Origin: Plantibacter flavus
GTDB taxonomy: Bacteria > Actinomycetota > Actinomycetes > Actinomycetales > Microbacteriaceae
NCBI RefSeq assembly: GCF_002024505.1
Contig: NZ_CP019402.1
Location: 3,410,001 to 3,474,000 of the forward strand
Direction: 5' to 3'
Length of the DNA: 64,000 nucleotides
Shown here: piece by piece, positions 39,623 through 47,749 of the stretch
Numbering within the stretch: position 1 is the stretch's first letter
Layout: each line of letters opens with the position of its first letter
The notes under the pieces: generated by a model
The model's input: only the letters and a program-made list of their open reading frames with translations
What the model was told of the DNA's origin: nothing
Database searches by the model: none
Program-made: the position numbers and the translations under genes

Positions 39623-40243
39623 TCAGACCGCCCGGGCGGTGCGGGCGGCGTGCACGAACGACCGGATGAGCTCCGGTGATTTCACCCCGCGCGAGGACTC
39701 GACCCCGCTGGACACGTCGACCCCCCAGGGGCGGAGCTCGGCGACGAGGCCCTGGACGTTCTCCGGCGTGAGCCCTCCGGCGAGGATCCAGGTGCGGGTG
39801 GGTGGGTTCGCCACCAGGGCGATCGTGTCGAAGGTCTTCCCGGCTCCCGGGTCCGGTGCGTCGAGCAGCAGCAGCTCTTCGGCGTAGGCGGCGCGCTCGG
39901 CGGCGTTCTCGGAGGCGTAGCGCACCGCCGAGGTCGCCCGGAGCGTCCGCCACCCCATGGCCTGCAGCTCGTGGAACGCCTCGGGTGGTTCGTCGCCGTG
40001 GAGCTGGACGGCCTGCACCCCCGCAGCACCGGCGATCCGTGAGACCTCCTCGACCGACTGGCGCCGGAAGACGCCGACCGTCAGCACCGACTCTGGGACG
40101 TCGGCGAGCAGCGAGGCGACCCGTTCGGGCTCGACGGTCCGGGGCGACCCCGGCGCGAACACGAAGCCGATCGCGTCGACTCCGGCGTCCACCGCCGCAG
40201 CGACGTCGGACGCCTCGGACAGACCGCACACCTTCACCCACAT
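39623..40243 (-). CDS. trpF: Phosphoribosylanthranilate isomerase
   Basis: This is a 206-residue TIM barrel that converts N-(5-phosphoribosyl)anthranilate to CdRP in tryptophan synthesis. VKVCGL at the start holds the catalytic Cys; IGFVFAPGSPRTV, VQAVQLHGDE, WILAGGLTPENV and GVDVSSGVES are family motifs, including the catalytic Asp in GVDVSSG. The ATG at 40243 is chosen over an upstream one because the family starts at this point. No other trp gene is nearby; it follows a histidine-kinase gene by 27 bp in the same direction. Confidence 0.9.
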   Translation of the reverse strand: MWVKVCGLSEASDVAAAVDAGVDAIGFVFAPGSPRTVEPERVASLLADVPESVLTVGVFRRQSVEEVSRIAGAAGVQAVQLHGDEPPEAFHELQAMGWRTLRATSAVRYASENAAERAAYAEELLLLDAPDPGAGKTFDTIALVANPPTRTWILAGGLTPENVQGLVAELRPWGVDVSSGVESSRGVKSPELIRSFVHAARTARAV

Positions 40244-40270
40244 GGGGACCACGCTACCCGGCCGCACGGA

Positions 40271-41866
40271 TCACTCCGCCGACGGGACGAGGACGTCCGG
40301 GGTGGCGACGGCGGGTAGCTCGACGCGGAACACCGTCCGTCCTGGTGCGCTCTCGCATCGTACGGTGCCGTGGTGCGCGGTCACGACGGCGTGCACGATC
40401 GCGAGCCCGAGGCCGGTGCTCCCCGTGGCGCGTGAGCGGGAGTCGTCACCGCGGACGAAGCGCTCGAAGAGGTTGGGTTGCAGCGCAGGGTCGATGCCGG
40501 GACCGTCGTCCGACACGGTCAGCACGGCGATCTCGCCCGCAGGACCGCTCGCGACCGCCAGCCCCGTCCGCACGGTCGTCCCGGCGGGCGTGTGGGTCCG
40601 CGCGTTCGCCAGCAGGTTGACGATCACCTGTTGCAGCCGGGACGCGTCTCCCGTGACGAGGACGGGCTCCTCGGGGAAGTCCAGTTCGAACACGTGGTCC
40701 GGCCCGGCGACATGGGCGTCGCCGACGGTGTGGATGACGAGTTCGGTGAGGTCGACGGGGCGCTTCGCGAGTTCGCGTCCCTCGTCCAACCGCGCCAGCA
40801 GCAGCAGGTCCTCGACGATCGTGGTCATGCGACCGGCCTCGGAGCGGATCCGGCCGAGGGAGTGGGTGACGTCCTCCGGCAGCGCGTCCGACTTCCGCGC
40901 GGCGAGTTCCGAGTATCCGGCGATGGAAGCCAGCGGGGTCCGGAGCTCGTGGCTCGCGTCCGAGACGAACCGGCGCACCTTGTTCTCGCTCGCCTGCCGG
41001 GCGTTCAGTGCGGACGAGACGTGCCCGAGCATGCGGTTGATCGCCGATCCGACGCGTCCGACCTCGGTGCGCGGGTCGGTGTCCGACTCCGGTACCCGGA
41101 CGGCGAGCGCCACCTCACCGCGGTCGAGGGGAAGCTCGGCGACGACCGCGGCCGTCGCGACGACGCGGTCGAGCGGGCGGAGCGAGTACCGCACGATCGC
41201 GAACGCCGCCAGTCCGGCGAGCAGCAGGACCACGACGCTCATGATCGCGATGAGGGTGACGAGCTGCATGACCGTCGACGCGACCTCGGCGAGCGGAAGC
41301 CCGATGATCCTCGTCGCGCCGCTCGCGTCGGTGACGGCGACGACGCGGTAGTCGCCGAGGTGCTCCCCGAGGTTGATGGTCGACGGTCGGTCACCGGCCG
41401 ACACCGTGAGGATCATGGCGTCCTGGCTCTCGGTGCACGGGACCGTGCTGCCGTCGGCGCTGAGGTATCCGGCGTTGACGATGGTGCCGTCGACGACGAT
41501 CGCCCCGAGTGCGCCGGGCCCGAGGCCCGGAGCGCCGATGAAGGCGGGCGGCTCACGCGTGCCCGAACCACCGCCGTAGCCGTCCGGGATGCCGGAGTCC
41601 GGCAGGGATTCCGGTGCGGGGAGCTGGCCGTTGCGGCCGTAGTCGACGATCCGCTCGGCGGCCTTCGTGAGCTGGTTGTCGACGCCCTCGGTGAGGAGGC
41701 CGCTCACCGCGACCGCGCTCGCGACGCCGACGATGGCGCTGCCGAGGGCGAGGAGGCCGACGACGACGACCATGAGGCGTCGACGGAGCGTCCACGGAGC
41801 GCGTTTGCGGCGGGTGGAGTCGACGGTCGTCGCTGTCGGGTCGGTGACGGGAGGTCTCGTGGTCAC
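40271..41866 (-). CDS. Two-component sensor histidine kinase with HAMP domain
   Basis: This is a 531-residue membrane kinase. Helix 1 is about residues 29-53, an extracytoplasmic sensor with a Gly/Pro-rich segment spans about 58-200, helix 2 about 201-224, then HAMP and a dimerisation domain with phospho-acceptor His306 (SDASHELRTPLASIAGYSE), and an ATPase domain with NLLANARTHTP, SDDGPGIDP and GLGLAIV. The GTG start at 41866 overlaps the response-regulator stop by 4 bp. With the divergent ABC efflux genes it likely senses an envelope-acting compound. Confidence 0.9.
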   Translation of the reverse strand: MTTRPPVTDPTATTVDSTRRKRAPWTLRRRLMVVVVGLLALGSAIVGVASAVAVSGLLTEGVDNQLTKAAERIVDYGRNGQLPAPESLPDSGIPDGYGGGSGTREPPAFIGAPGLGPGALGAIVVDGTIVNAGYLSADGSTVPCTESQDAMILTVSAGDRPSTINLGEHLGDYRVVAVTDASGATRIIGLPLAEVASTVMQLVTLIAIMSVVVLLLAGLAAFAIVRYSLRPLDRVVATAAVVAELPLDRGEVALAVRVPESDTDPRTEVGRVGSAINRMLGHVSSALNARQASENKVRRFVSDASHELRTPLASIAGYSELAARKSDALPEDVTHSLGRIRSEAGRMTTIVEDLLLLARLDEGRELAKRPVDLTELVIHTVGDAHVAGPDHVFELDFPEEPVLVTGDASRLQQVIVNLLANARTHTPAGTTVRTGLAVASGPAGEIAVLTVSDDGPGIDPALQPNLFERFVRGDDSRSRATGSTGLGLAIVHAVVTAHHGTVRCESAPGRTVFRVELPAVATPDVLVPSAE

Positions 41867-42621
41867 GAACCGACCGTCGGGATCTTCAACATGTAGCCGG
41901 CACCGCGCACGGTGTGGATCATGGGCTCGCGCCCGGCGTCGATCTTCTTGCGGAGATAGGAGATGTAGATCTCGACGACGCTCGCACGACCGCCGAAGTC
42001 GTAGCTCCACACCCGGTCGAGGATCTGGGCCTTGCTCAGCACCCGGCGCGGGTTCCGCATGAGGAACCGCAGCAGCTCGAACTCGGTCGCGGTGAGCTCG
42101 ATGGGTTCGCCGTCGCGCGTCACCTCGTGGCTGTCCTCGTTGAGCACGAGGTCGCCGACCACGATGTCCGGGCCGGACTCGTCGGCGGCCAGCAGGGTCG
42201 ACCGGCGGATGAGCCCGCGCAGCCGCGCGACGACCTCTTCGAGACTGAAGGGCTTCGTCACGTAGTCGTCGCCGCCGGCGGTGAGGCCGGCGATGCGATC
42301 GTCGAGCGAGTCCTTGGCGGTGAGGAACAGGACGGGGACGTCGCTCCCCGAGGTCCGCAGGCGGTTCAGCACCTGCAGTCCGTCCAGGTCGGGCAGCATG
42401 ATGTCGAGCACGATGGCGTCCGGTCGGAAGTCGCGGGCGATCGTGAGGGCTTCACGGCCGTCGGCGGCGGTCCGGATCTCCCAGCCCTCGTAGCGCAGGG
42501 CCATCTGCAGGAGGTCCGTGAGCGTCGCCTCGTCGTCGACGACGAGCACACGGACGGCGGTGCCGTCGGCCCGTTTGAGTGCGCTTCGCGCGGCACCGGG
42601 CGCCTGGGTCGGGATGTTCAC
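41863..42621 (-). CDS. OmpR/PhoB family response regulator
   Basis: This is a 252-residue protein. The receiver domain has acidic VVDDE and phospho-acceptor Asp73 (VLDIMLPDLDG); the winged-helix output domain has TEFELLRFLMRNPRRVLSK and IYISYLRKKID. The ATG at 42621 begins an extra N-terminal stretch of about 22 residues. The gene overlaps the kinase gene downstream. A CTATGA direct repeat with an 11-bp period lies in the promoter region shared with the ABC efflux operon. Confidence 0.92.
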   Translation of the reverse strand: MNIPTQAPGAARSALKRADGTAVRVLVVDDEATLTDLLQMALRYEGWEIRTAADGREALTIARDFRPDAIVLDIMLPDLDGLQVLNRLRTSGSDVPVLFLTAKDSLDDRIAGLTAGGDDYVTKPFSLEEVVARLRGLIRRSTLLAADESGPDIVVGDLVLNEDSHEVTRDGEPIELTATEFELLRFLMRNPRRVLSKAQILDRVWSYDFGGRASVVEIYISYLRKKIDAGREPMIHTVRGAGYMLKIPTVGS

Positions 42622-42643
42622 GCGTTCAGTATTCGCCTCCGCC

Positions 42644-42730
42644 CTATGAGCTGTCTATGAACCGGCCAGACGGATGCTGTGCCCTCCCCGAGCCGCCGGA
42701 GCGCCCGCAGCGGCCTGGGCCGATTCATAG
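42644..42730. promoter_or_regulatory. Likely response-regulator binding sites in a divergent promoter
   Basis: CTATGA at 42644-42649 and again at 42655-42660 gives an 11-bp direct repeat, the spacing usual for OmpR/PhoB-type dimers. TTCATAG (42724-42730) is a third, inverted copy nearer the ABC permease gene. One regulator could thus control itself and the efflux genes. Confidence 0.55.
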
Positions 42731-42856
42731 CGTCACCGAGGCGCAGGCCAAGTGAGCCTCCGTAGCGTCCGGTCCAAGTCATCCGCGACGTGCGGATCGT
42801 CGGCGTCGCGCAACGGGGACGCCGGCACGTGCACCAGAGCAGAAGGAAACGCAGAC

Positions 42857-44380
42857 ATGTTCGGAACCTATCTCCGGCGGGAACTCGTCGGTCGCCGCAA
42901 ACAGACCATCATCATCGCCATCGGGATGGCGCTCGCCATCGCCCTCGTGATCATCGTCAACTCGGTCGCCGCCGGCGTGAAGACGGCGCAGGCGTCGGTG
43001 CTGGAATCCGTCTACGGGGTCGGAACGGACATCACGGTGAGTCAGGCGGCCGAGGCGCCGACGGACGGCGGCGGCCCCGGCCAGAACTTCGACTTCGGCT
43101 CGGGCGACGGGTCGACGAGTGACGGGACGACGACCGTCAACCAGTCGCGGTTGGAAGCCGCGCGTGGCACGTCGACCTTCGACGCGACGTCCCTCGGCAC
43201 GGTCACCGACGTCGCCAACGTCGAGGCCGCCGCAGCCACCCTGTCGCTCACGAACACGACCTTCACGGGCGAGCTGCCCGACTTCTCGCAGGCACAGGGA
43301 TCCGACGGGGCGGCAGGCGTCCCGGGCGGTGACGCGAGCGGCGCGACCCCGCCGCAGGGTGGTCCGGACGGCGCAGGCGGGAGTTCCTTCGGCGTCGACT
43401 CCTTCACGGTCCTCGGTCTCGACCCCTCGGGCGACGCCGTGGGTCCGCTCTCGGCCGTCACCCTCAGCGACGGTCGCTCGCTCGCAGCCGACGACGCGGG
43501 CACGGACGTCGCCGTCCTCGACGCCTCCTACGCCACCGAGGCGGGGATCGCCACCGGCGACACGATCGACATCGCGGGCACCACGTTCAGCGTGGTCGGC
43601 ACGGTGACCGCCTCCGGGGCCGATTCGACGACCGCATCGAACGTCTACATCCCCCTCGACGTCGCGCAGTCCCTCGCCGGGCTCGACGGCCAGGTCAGCG
43701 ACGTGTACGTGCAGGCCGCCTCGTCGACCGACATCACGCAGGTGCAGACGGACATCGAGGCGGCACTGCCCGACGCGACCGTGAGCACCCAGGAGGACCT
43801 CGCGTCCACCGTGTCCGGCTCGCTCGCCTCGGCGTCGACGCTGGTGTCGAACCTCGGCACCTGGCTGTCGCTCATCGTGCTCGCCGCCGCGTTCCTCATC
43901 GCGATCCTCTTCACGATCTCCGGCGTCACGCGCCGGACCCGCGAGTTCGGCACGCTCAAGGCGATCGGCTGGAGCGACCGGCGCATCGTCGGCCAGGTCG
44001 CGGGTGAGTCCGTCGTCCAGTCGCTCATCGGCGGCGCCGTCGGTGTCGCGGTCGGCCTCATCGGCATCCTCGTGGTGAACCTCGTCGCTCCGACCCTCAG
44101 TGCAGCGGCGACGACCTCCGCCGGCGGCGGACTCGGCGGCCCCGGCGGTGCCGCGGGCATGCCGTCGGATGCGGCGGCGGGAGCGGCCGGTGGGTTCGGC
44201 GGTGCCCCGGGCGCTGCGGCCGCGACCACCACCGACATCGTCCTCCAGGCTCCCGTGACCGCGTGGATTATCGTCATCGCCGTCGGGATCGCCATCCTCG
44301 GCGGGCTGCTCGCCGGTGCGATCGGCGGGTGGCGCGCCTCACGACTGCGCCCGGCCGAGGCACTCCGCTCCGTCGCCTAG
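42857..44380 (+). CDS. ABC transporter permease, MacB/FtsX type
   Basis: This is a 507-residue protein with an N-terminal helix (QTIIIAIGMALAIALVIIV), a large extracytoplasmic domain (about residues 45-330) rich in Gly/Ser/Thr/Asp, then three helices with the FtsX segment VTRRTREFGTLKAIGWSDR. A Gly/Ala-rich insertion (GGGLGGPGGAAGM, GGFGGAPGAAA) lies between the last two helices. It pairs with the ATPase encoded 90 bp downstream, and is probably an efflux or envelope-stress transporter controlled by the divergent two-component system. Confidence 0.87.
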   Translation: MFGTYLRRELVGRRKQTIIIAIGMALAIALVIIVNSVAAGVKTAQASVLESVYGVGTDITVSQAAEAPTDGGGPGQNFDFGSGDGSTSDGTTTVNQSRLEAARGTSTFDATSLGTVTDVANVEAAAATLSLTNTTFTGELPDFSQAQGSDGAAGVPGGDASGATPPQGGPDGAGGSSFGVDSFTVLGLDPSGDAVGPLSAVTLSDGRSLAADDAGTDVAVLDASYATEAGIATGDTIDIAGTTFSVVGTVTASGADSTTASNVYIPLDVAQSLAGLDGQVSDVYVQAASSTDITQVQTDIEAALPDATVSTQEDLASTVSGSLASASTLVSNLGTWLSLIVLAAAFLIAILFTISGVTRRTREFGTLKAIGWSDRRIVGQVAGESVVQSLIGGAVGVAVGLIGILVVNLVAPTLSAAATTSAGGGLGGPGGAAGMPSDAAAGAAGGFGGAPGAAAATTTDIVLQAPVTAWIIVIAVGIAILGGLLAGAIGGWRASRLRPAEALRSVA

Positions 44381-44395
44381 GCGACGCACCAGACG

Positions 44396-44432
44396 CCGCC
44401 GGGTGGCCGTCTCCCCCGCGACCACCCGGCGG
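44396..44432 (+). terminator. Intercistronic hairpin between ABC permease and ATPase genes
   Basis: CCGCCGGGTGG and CCACCCGGCGG form an 11-bp stem with a 15-nt loop between the two genes of the efflux pair. It may lower expression of the second gene or protect the first message. Confidence 0.5.
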
Positions 44433-44470
44433 TCCGACTTCTCACTCCGACCAGCAGAACGAAGGACCCC

Positions 44471-45151
44471 ATGTACACGATCACCGGCCTCACCAAGCAG
44501 TACCGCCAGGCGAAGCGCTCCGTCACGGCGCTCGACGGCGTCGACCTCGAGATCCCCGATGGACAGCTCGTCGCCATCCAGGGCCCGACCGGCGGCGGCA
44601 AGTCGACGCTCCTCCAGATGCTCGGCGCACTGGACCGACCGACCGCCGGCAGCATCTCCCTCGCCGGCGACGACCTCTCGACGCTCAGCGAGACGAAGCT
44701 CGGCAGGATCCGCGCCACGGAGATCGGCTTCGTGTTCCAAGGATTCAACCTCATCCCGACGCTCACAGCACAGGAGAACGTCGAGATGGCCCTGGTCCCG
44801 ATCGGCACCCCGCGGGCCGAACGCGAGACCAGGGCTCGCGCGGCGCTCGCGTCCGTCGGACTCGCCGAGCGGGGTTCACACCTCCCCGCCGAGCTGTCCG
44901 GTGGGCAGCAGCAGCGGGTCGCGATCGCCCGTGCGCTCGTCAAGGAGCCTGAGGTGCTGCTCGCCGACGAACCGACCGGCAACCTCGACGAGGAGACCCG
45001 CGACGAGATCATGGACCTCCTCGAGGGCCTGTGGCGGGACCGCGGGCTCACCGTCGTGGTGGTGACGCACGACACCGCGGTCGCCAAGCGCGCCGAGCGT
45101 CGTCTGCACATCGCGAACGGGAAGCTCAAGGACGTCACGACTCGGCGCTGA
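44471..45151 (+). CDS. ABC transporter ATP-binding protein (MacB/LolD-type)
   Basis: This is a 226-residue ATPase. Walker A is GPTGGGKST, where the usual SGSGKST has become TGGGKST; the Q-loop is EIGFVFQGFNLIPTLTA, the signature ELSGGQQQRVAIARAL, Walker B EVLLADEPTGNLD, and the H-loop VVVVTHDTAVA. It powers the FtsX-type permease encoded upstream. The ATG at 44471 is preceded by GAAGGA. A hairpin and repeats follow its stop. Confidence 0.92.
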   Translation: MYTITGLTKQYRQAKRSVTALDGVDLEIPDGQLVAIQGPTGGGKSTLLQMLGALDRPTAGSISLAGDDLSTLSETKLGRIRATEIGFVFQGFNLIPTLTAQENVEMALVPIGTPRAERETRARAALASVGLAERGSHLPAELSGGQQQRVAIARALVKEPEVLLADEPTGNLDEETRDEIMDLLEGLWRDRGLTVVVVTHDTAVAKRAERRLHIANGKLKDVTTRR

Positions 45152-45165
45152 CCGGCGCCTCGGCA

Positions 45166-45254
45166 GGCTCGGGGAGCGGCTCCCATCCGCTCCCCGAGCC
45201 GCCCACCCCGGTCCCTGAGCCACCCCCGCCCCGGTCCCTGAGCCTGTCGAATTG
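45166..45254. repeat. Palindrome plus GGTCCCTGAGCC repeats after the ABC efflux genes
   Basis: GGCTCGGGGAGCGG (45166-45179) and CCGCTCCCCGAGCC (45187-45200) form a 14-bp stem, suited to terminate the ABC operon. Two CCCCGGTCCCTGAGCC units follow, the second ending CTGTCGAATTG, the same family as at 6.5, 49.0 and 57.7 kb. Confidence 0.75.
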
Positions 45255-45282
45255 CCACGGGAATACGCCGTCACCGTGATTG

Positions 45283-45329
45283 GTTGACACTGATCAACTA
45301 CTTCTCATATAGTTGACGCATATCAACTA
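45283..45329 (+). promoter_or_regulatory. Two TTGA-N6-TCAA operators before the DHA2 transporter gene
   Basis: GTTGACACTGATCAAC (45283-45298) and TAGTTGACGCATATCAACTA (45310-45329) are inverted repeats with the same TTGA-N6-TCAA core, centred 29 bp apart and ending 27 bp before the start codon. They are the expected targets of the MarR protein encoded downstream. Confidence 0.65.
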
Positions 45330-45356
45330 GCTGACGTCATCACGATCGCGGAGCCC

Positions 45357-47165
45357 ATGTCACACACCACCTCAACACCCGCCACGCCCGCTCGCGCGGA
45401 CAACGGCATGACGCATCGCCAGGTGCTCGAGGCCCTCTCCGGCCTCCTCCTCGGCATGTTCGTGTCGATCCTCGCCGGCACCGTCGTCTCGACCTCCCTC
45501 CCCCGGATCATCTCCGACCTGAACGGCGACCAGACGGCCTTCACCTGGGTCGTCACGGCCACCCTCCTCGCCACCACCGTCTCGACGCCCATCTGGGGCA
45601 AGTTCGCCGACCTCTTCAACCGCAAGCTGCTCATCCAGCTGGCGCTCGGGATCTTCGTCCTCGGCTCGGCGCTCGCGGGCTTCTCGCAGGACACCGGCAC
45701 GCTCATCGGCTTCCGCGTCCTGCAGGGCCTCGGCGCCGGTGGTCTCACGGCGCTCAGCCAGATCATCATGGCCGACATCATCAGCCCGCGTGAGCGTGGC
45801 CGGTACATGGGCCTCTTCGGTGCGGTCATGGCGGTCGGCACGGTCGGCGGCCCGCTCTTCGGCGGCCTCCTCACCGACTCGCTCGGCTGGCGCTGGAACT
45901 TCTTCGTCGGCGTCCCCTTCGCGATCGCCGCGATCTTCCTCCTGCAGCGCACGCTCCACCTCCCGAAGCGGAACGTCGGCAAGGTCAAGATCGACTACCT
46001 GGGCGCCGCCCTCATCGCCGGCGGCGTCTCGCTGCTGCTCATCTGGGTCACCCTGGCCGGGACGCAGTTCGAGTGGGCGAGCTTCACGACGCTCGTCATG
46101 GTGGGCATCTCCGTCCTCCTGCTCGCCGCGGCGGTCATCGTCGAGATCAAGGTCGACGAGCCGATCATCCCGATGTCGCTGTTCAAGAACCGCACCTTCA
46201 CCCTCGCGGTCGTCGCGAGCATCTCGGTGGGTGTGGCGATGTTCGGCACCTCGGTGTTCCTCAGCCAGTACATGCAGCTGGCGCGTGGAGCGACGCCGAC
46301 GGAGTCGGGCCTGCTGACGCTCCCGATGATCGGCGGCCTCCTGATCGCCTCCATCGTGGTCGGGCAGTTCATCTCCCGCTTCGGCCACTGGAAGCCGTAC
46401 CTCATCGTCGGCTCGATCCTCCTCACCGCCGGCCTGTTCCTCATGAGCACGATCCACTACGACACGAACTACCTGCTCGTCTCGGTGTTCATGTTCATCC
46501 TGGGCGCCGGCGTCGGCATGGTGATGCAGAACCTCGTGCTCGTGGTCCAGAACGACGTCCTGCCGCAGCAGCTGGGTACGGCGAGCGCGGGTGTCGCGTT
46601 CTTCCGCAGCCTCGGCGGCACGATCGGCGTCTCGGTCATGGGCTCCGTGCTCGCGACGAAGGTCACCGACATGCTGGCCGACCGCCAGGCCGACCTGCAG
46701 GCGGCCATCGTCGCCCTCGGCGCACCCGGCGCCAAGATCGCCGAGACGCTCTCGAGCGGCACGATCCCGAAGGTGAGCACGCTGCCCGAGTCGGTGCGGA
46801 CCATCATCGAATCCGTCTACGGTGACGCGGTGGCCGACATCTTCCTCGTCGCCGCACCACTCGCGATCCTGACGATCATCGCCGTGATCTTCCTCCCGAA
46901 CAAGAAGCTCGGGTCGAAGAACGCCGTGCAGCGCATGGCCGAGCAGCGTTCCGGGGAGCCCGCCCTCGTCGGCGCGGCCACCGGGTCCGTCACGACGGCC
47001 ACCGGGTCCACGTCGACCCAGTCATTCGCGACCGGTGCGCTCGACGTGGCCGAGGCCATGATCGGTGGCGAGGCGGACACCCGACTCGAGCGAGGACGGG
47101 ACGAGACCGCCGACACCGACGGCGGCACGGAGACCGAGGCACACAGCCCCCGCCACGGCCGCTAG
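45357..47165 (+). CDS. DHA2-type (14-helix) MFS multidrug transporter
   Basis: This is a 602-residue drug:H+ antiporter-like protein. The start MTHRQVLEALSGLLLGMF is followed by motif-A-like WGKFADLFNRKLLI, RVLQGLGAGGLTALSQII and the antiporter region GAVMAVGTVGGPLFGGLL. The cytoplasmic C-terminus (about residues 520-602) is long, Thr/Ala/Asp-rich and probably disordered. A MarR gene begins 9 bp after its stop. Two inverted repeats lie at the promoter, so induction by a transported drug via MarR is likely. Confidence 0.9.
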   Translation: MSHTTSTPATPARADNGMTHRQVLEALSGLLLGMFVSILAGTVVSTSLPRIISDLNGDQTAFTWVVTATLLATTVSTPIWGKFADLFNRKLLIQLALGIFVLGSALAGFSQDTGTLIGFRVLQGLGAGGLTALSQIIMADIISPRERGRYMGLFGAVMAVGTVGGPLFGGLLTDSLGWRWNFFVGVPFAIAAIFLLQRTLHLPKRNVGKVKIDYLGAALIAGGVSLLLIWVTLAGTQFEWASFTTLVMVGISVLLLAAAVIVEIKVDEPIIPMSLFKNRTFTLAVVASISVGVAMFGTSVFLSQYMQLARGATPTESGLLTLPMIGGLLIASIVVGQFISRFGHWKPYLIVGSILLTAGLFLMSTIHYDTNYLLVSVFMFILGAGVGMVMQNLVLVVQNDVLPQQLGTASAGVAFFRSLGGTIGVSVMGSVLATKVTDMLADRQADLQAAIVALGAPGAKIAETLSSGTIPKVSTLPESVRTIIESVYGDAVADIFLVAAPLAILTIIAVIFLPNKKLGSKNAVQRMAEQRSGEPALVGAATGSVTTATGSTSTQSFATGALDVAEAMIGGEADTRLERGRDETADTDGGTETEAHSPRHGR

Positions 47166-47173
47166 TCCGTACA

Positions 47174-47674
47174 ATGCGAACGATGTCCATCGATCACGAC
47201 GCCCAGGCCGGGCCGGCCGCTGCCGACGACGCAGCGGCCGGCACCGCGCACGACCTCGCGATCGGTGCCGTGGAGGAGCAGTTCGCGCTCCTCGTCAACC
47301 GCATCCGCAACGGTATCCGCGACCGCGCCGAGCGGATCTCCCCCGGACTCCAGCCGGCCGGCTACAAGTTGCTCAGCATGGTCTCGCGCTCCGGAGCGAT
47401 CCGCGCCGGTGCCCTGGCCGAGATGCTCGCGACGGACAAGAGCGCGGTGAGCCGTCTCATCCACCAACTGGAGACGCTCGGCCTCGTCACGAGGACGCCG
47501 GACCCCGAGGACGGCCGTGCGAGCCTCGTCGTCGCGACCGCCGAGGGCGAGCGCCGGATGGAGTCGACACGGGCCAACGACCAGGCGATGCTCTACCAGC
47601 AGCTCTCGTCCTGGGACGAGGCCGAGGTGCGGCGGCTCGCCGAACTCCTCGCGAAGCTCAACGGCGCCCTCTGA
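47174..47674 (+). CDS. MarR family regulator linked to the DHA2 transporter
   Basis: This is a 166-residue winged-helix protein. After an Ala/Asp-rich N-terminus come AGALAEMLATDKSAVSRLIH (recognition helix region) and the wing LVTRTPDPEDGRASLV. The ATG at 47174 is used; an in-frame ATG at 47183 is equally possible and neither has a strong ribosome-binding site. It is the second gene of an operon with the transporter and probably binds the TTGA-N6-TCAA sites upstream of it. Confidence 0.85.
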   Translation: MRTMSIDHDAQAGPAAADDAAAGTAHDLAIGAVEEQFALLVNRIRNGIRDRAERISPGLQPAGYKLLSMVSRSGAIRAGALAEMLATDKSAVSRLIHQLETLGLVTRTPDPEDGRASLVVATAEGERRMESTRANDQAMLYQQLSSWDEAEVRRLAELLAKLNGAL

Positions 47675-47681
47675 AGTCCCT

Positions 47682-47745
47682 TTCTCAGGAGTCCGCCGGA
47701 GCGCCGGGCTCGCGAGCAAGCGACGCGCCGAGGAACTCCTGAGAA
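47682..47745. repeat. Inverted-repeat element 8 (64 bp)
   Basis: TTCTCAGGAGT pairs with ACTCCTGAGAA perfectly (11 bp). ACGCGCCGAGG precedes the right arm, as in elements 5-7. It fills the gap between convergent MarR and epimerase genes and could act as a terminator there. Confidence 0.7.
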
Positions 47746-47749
47746 CGGG

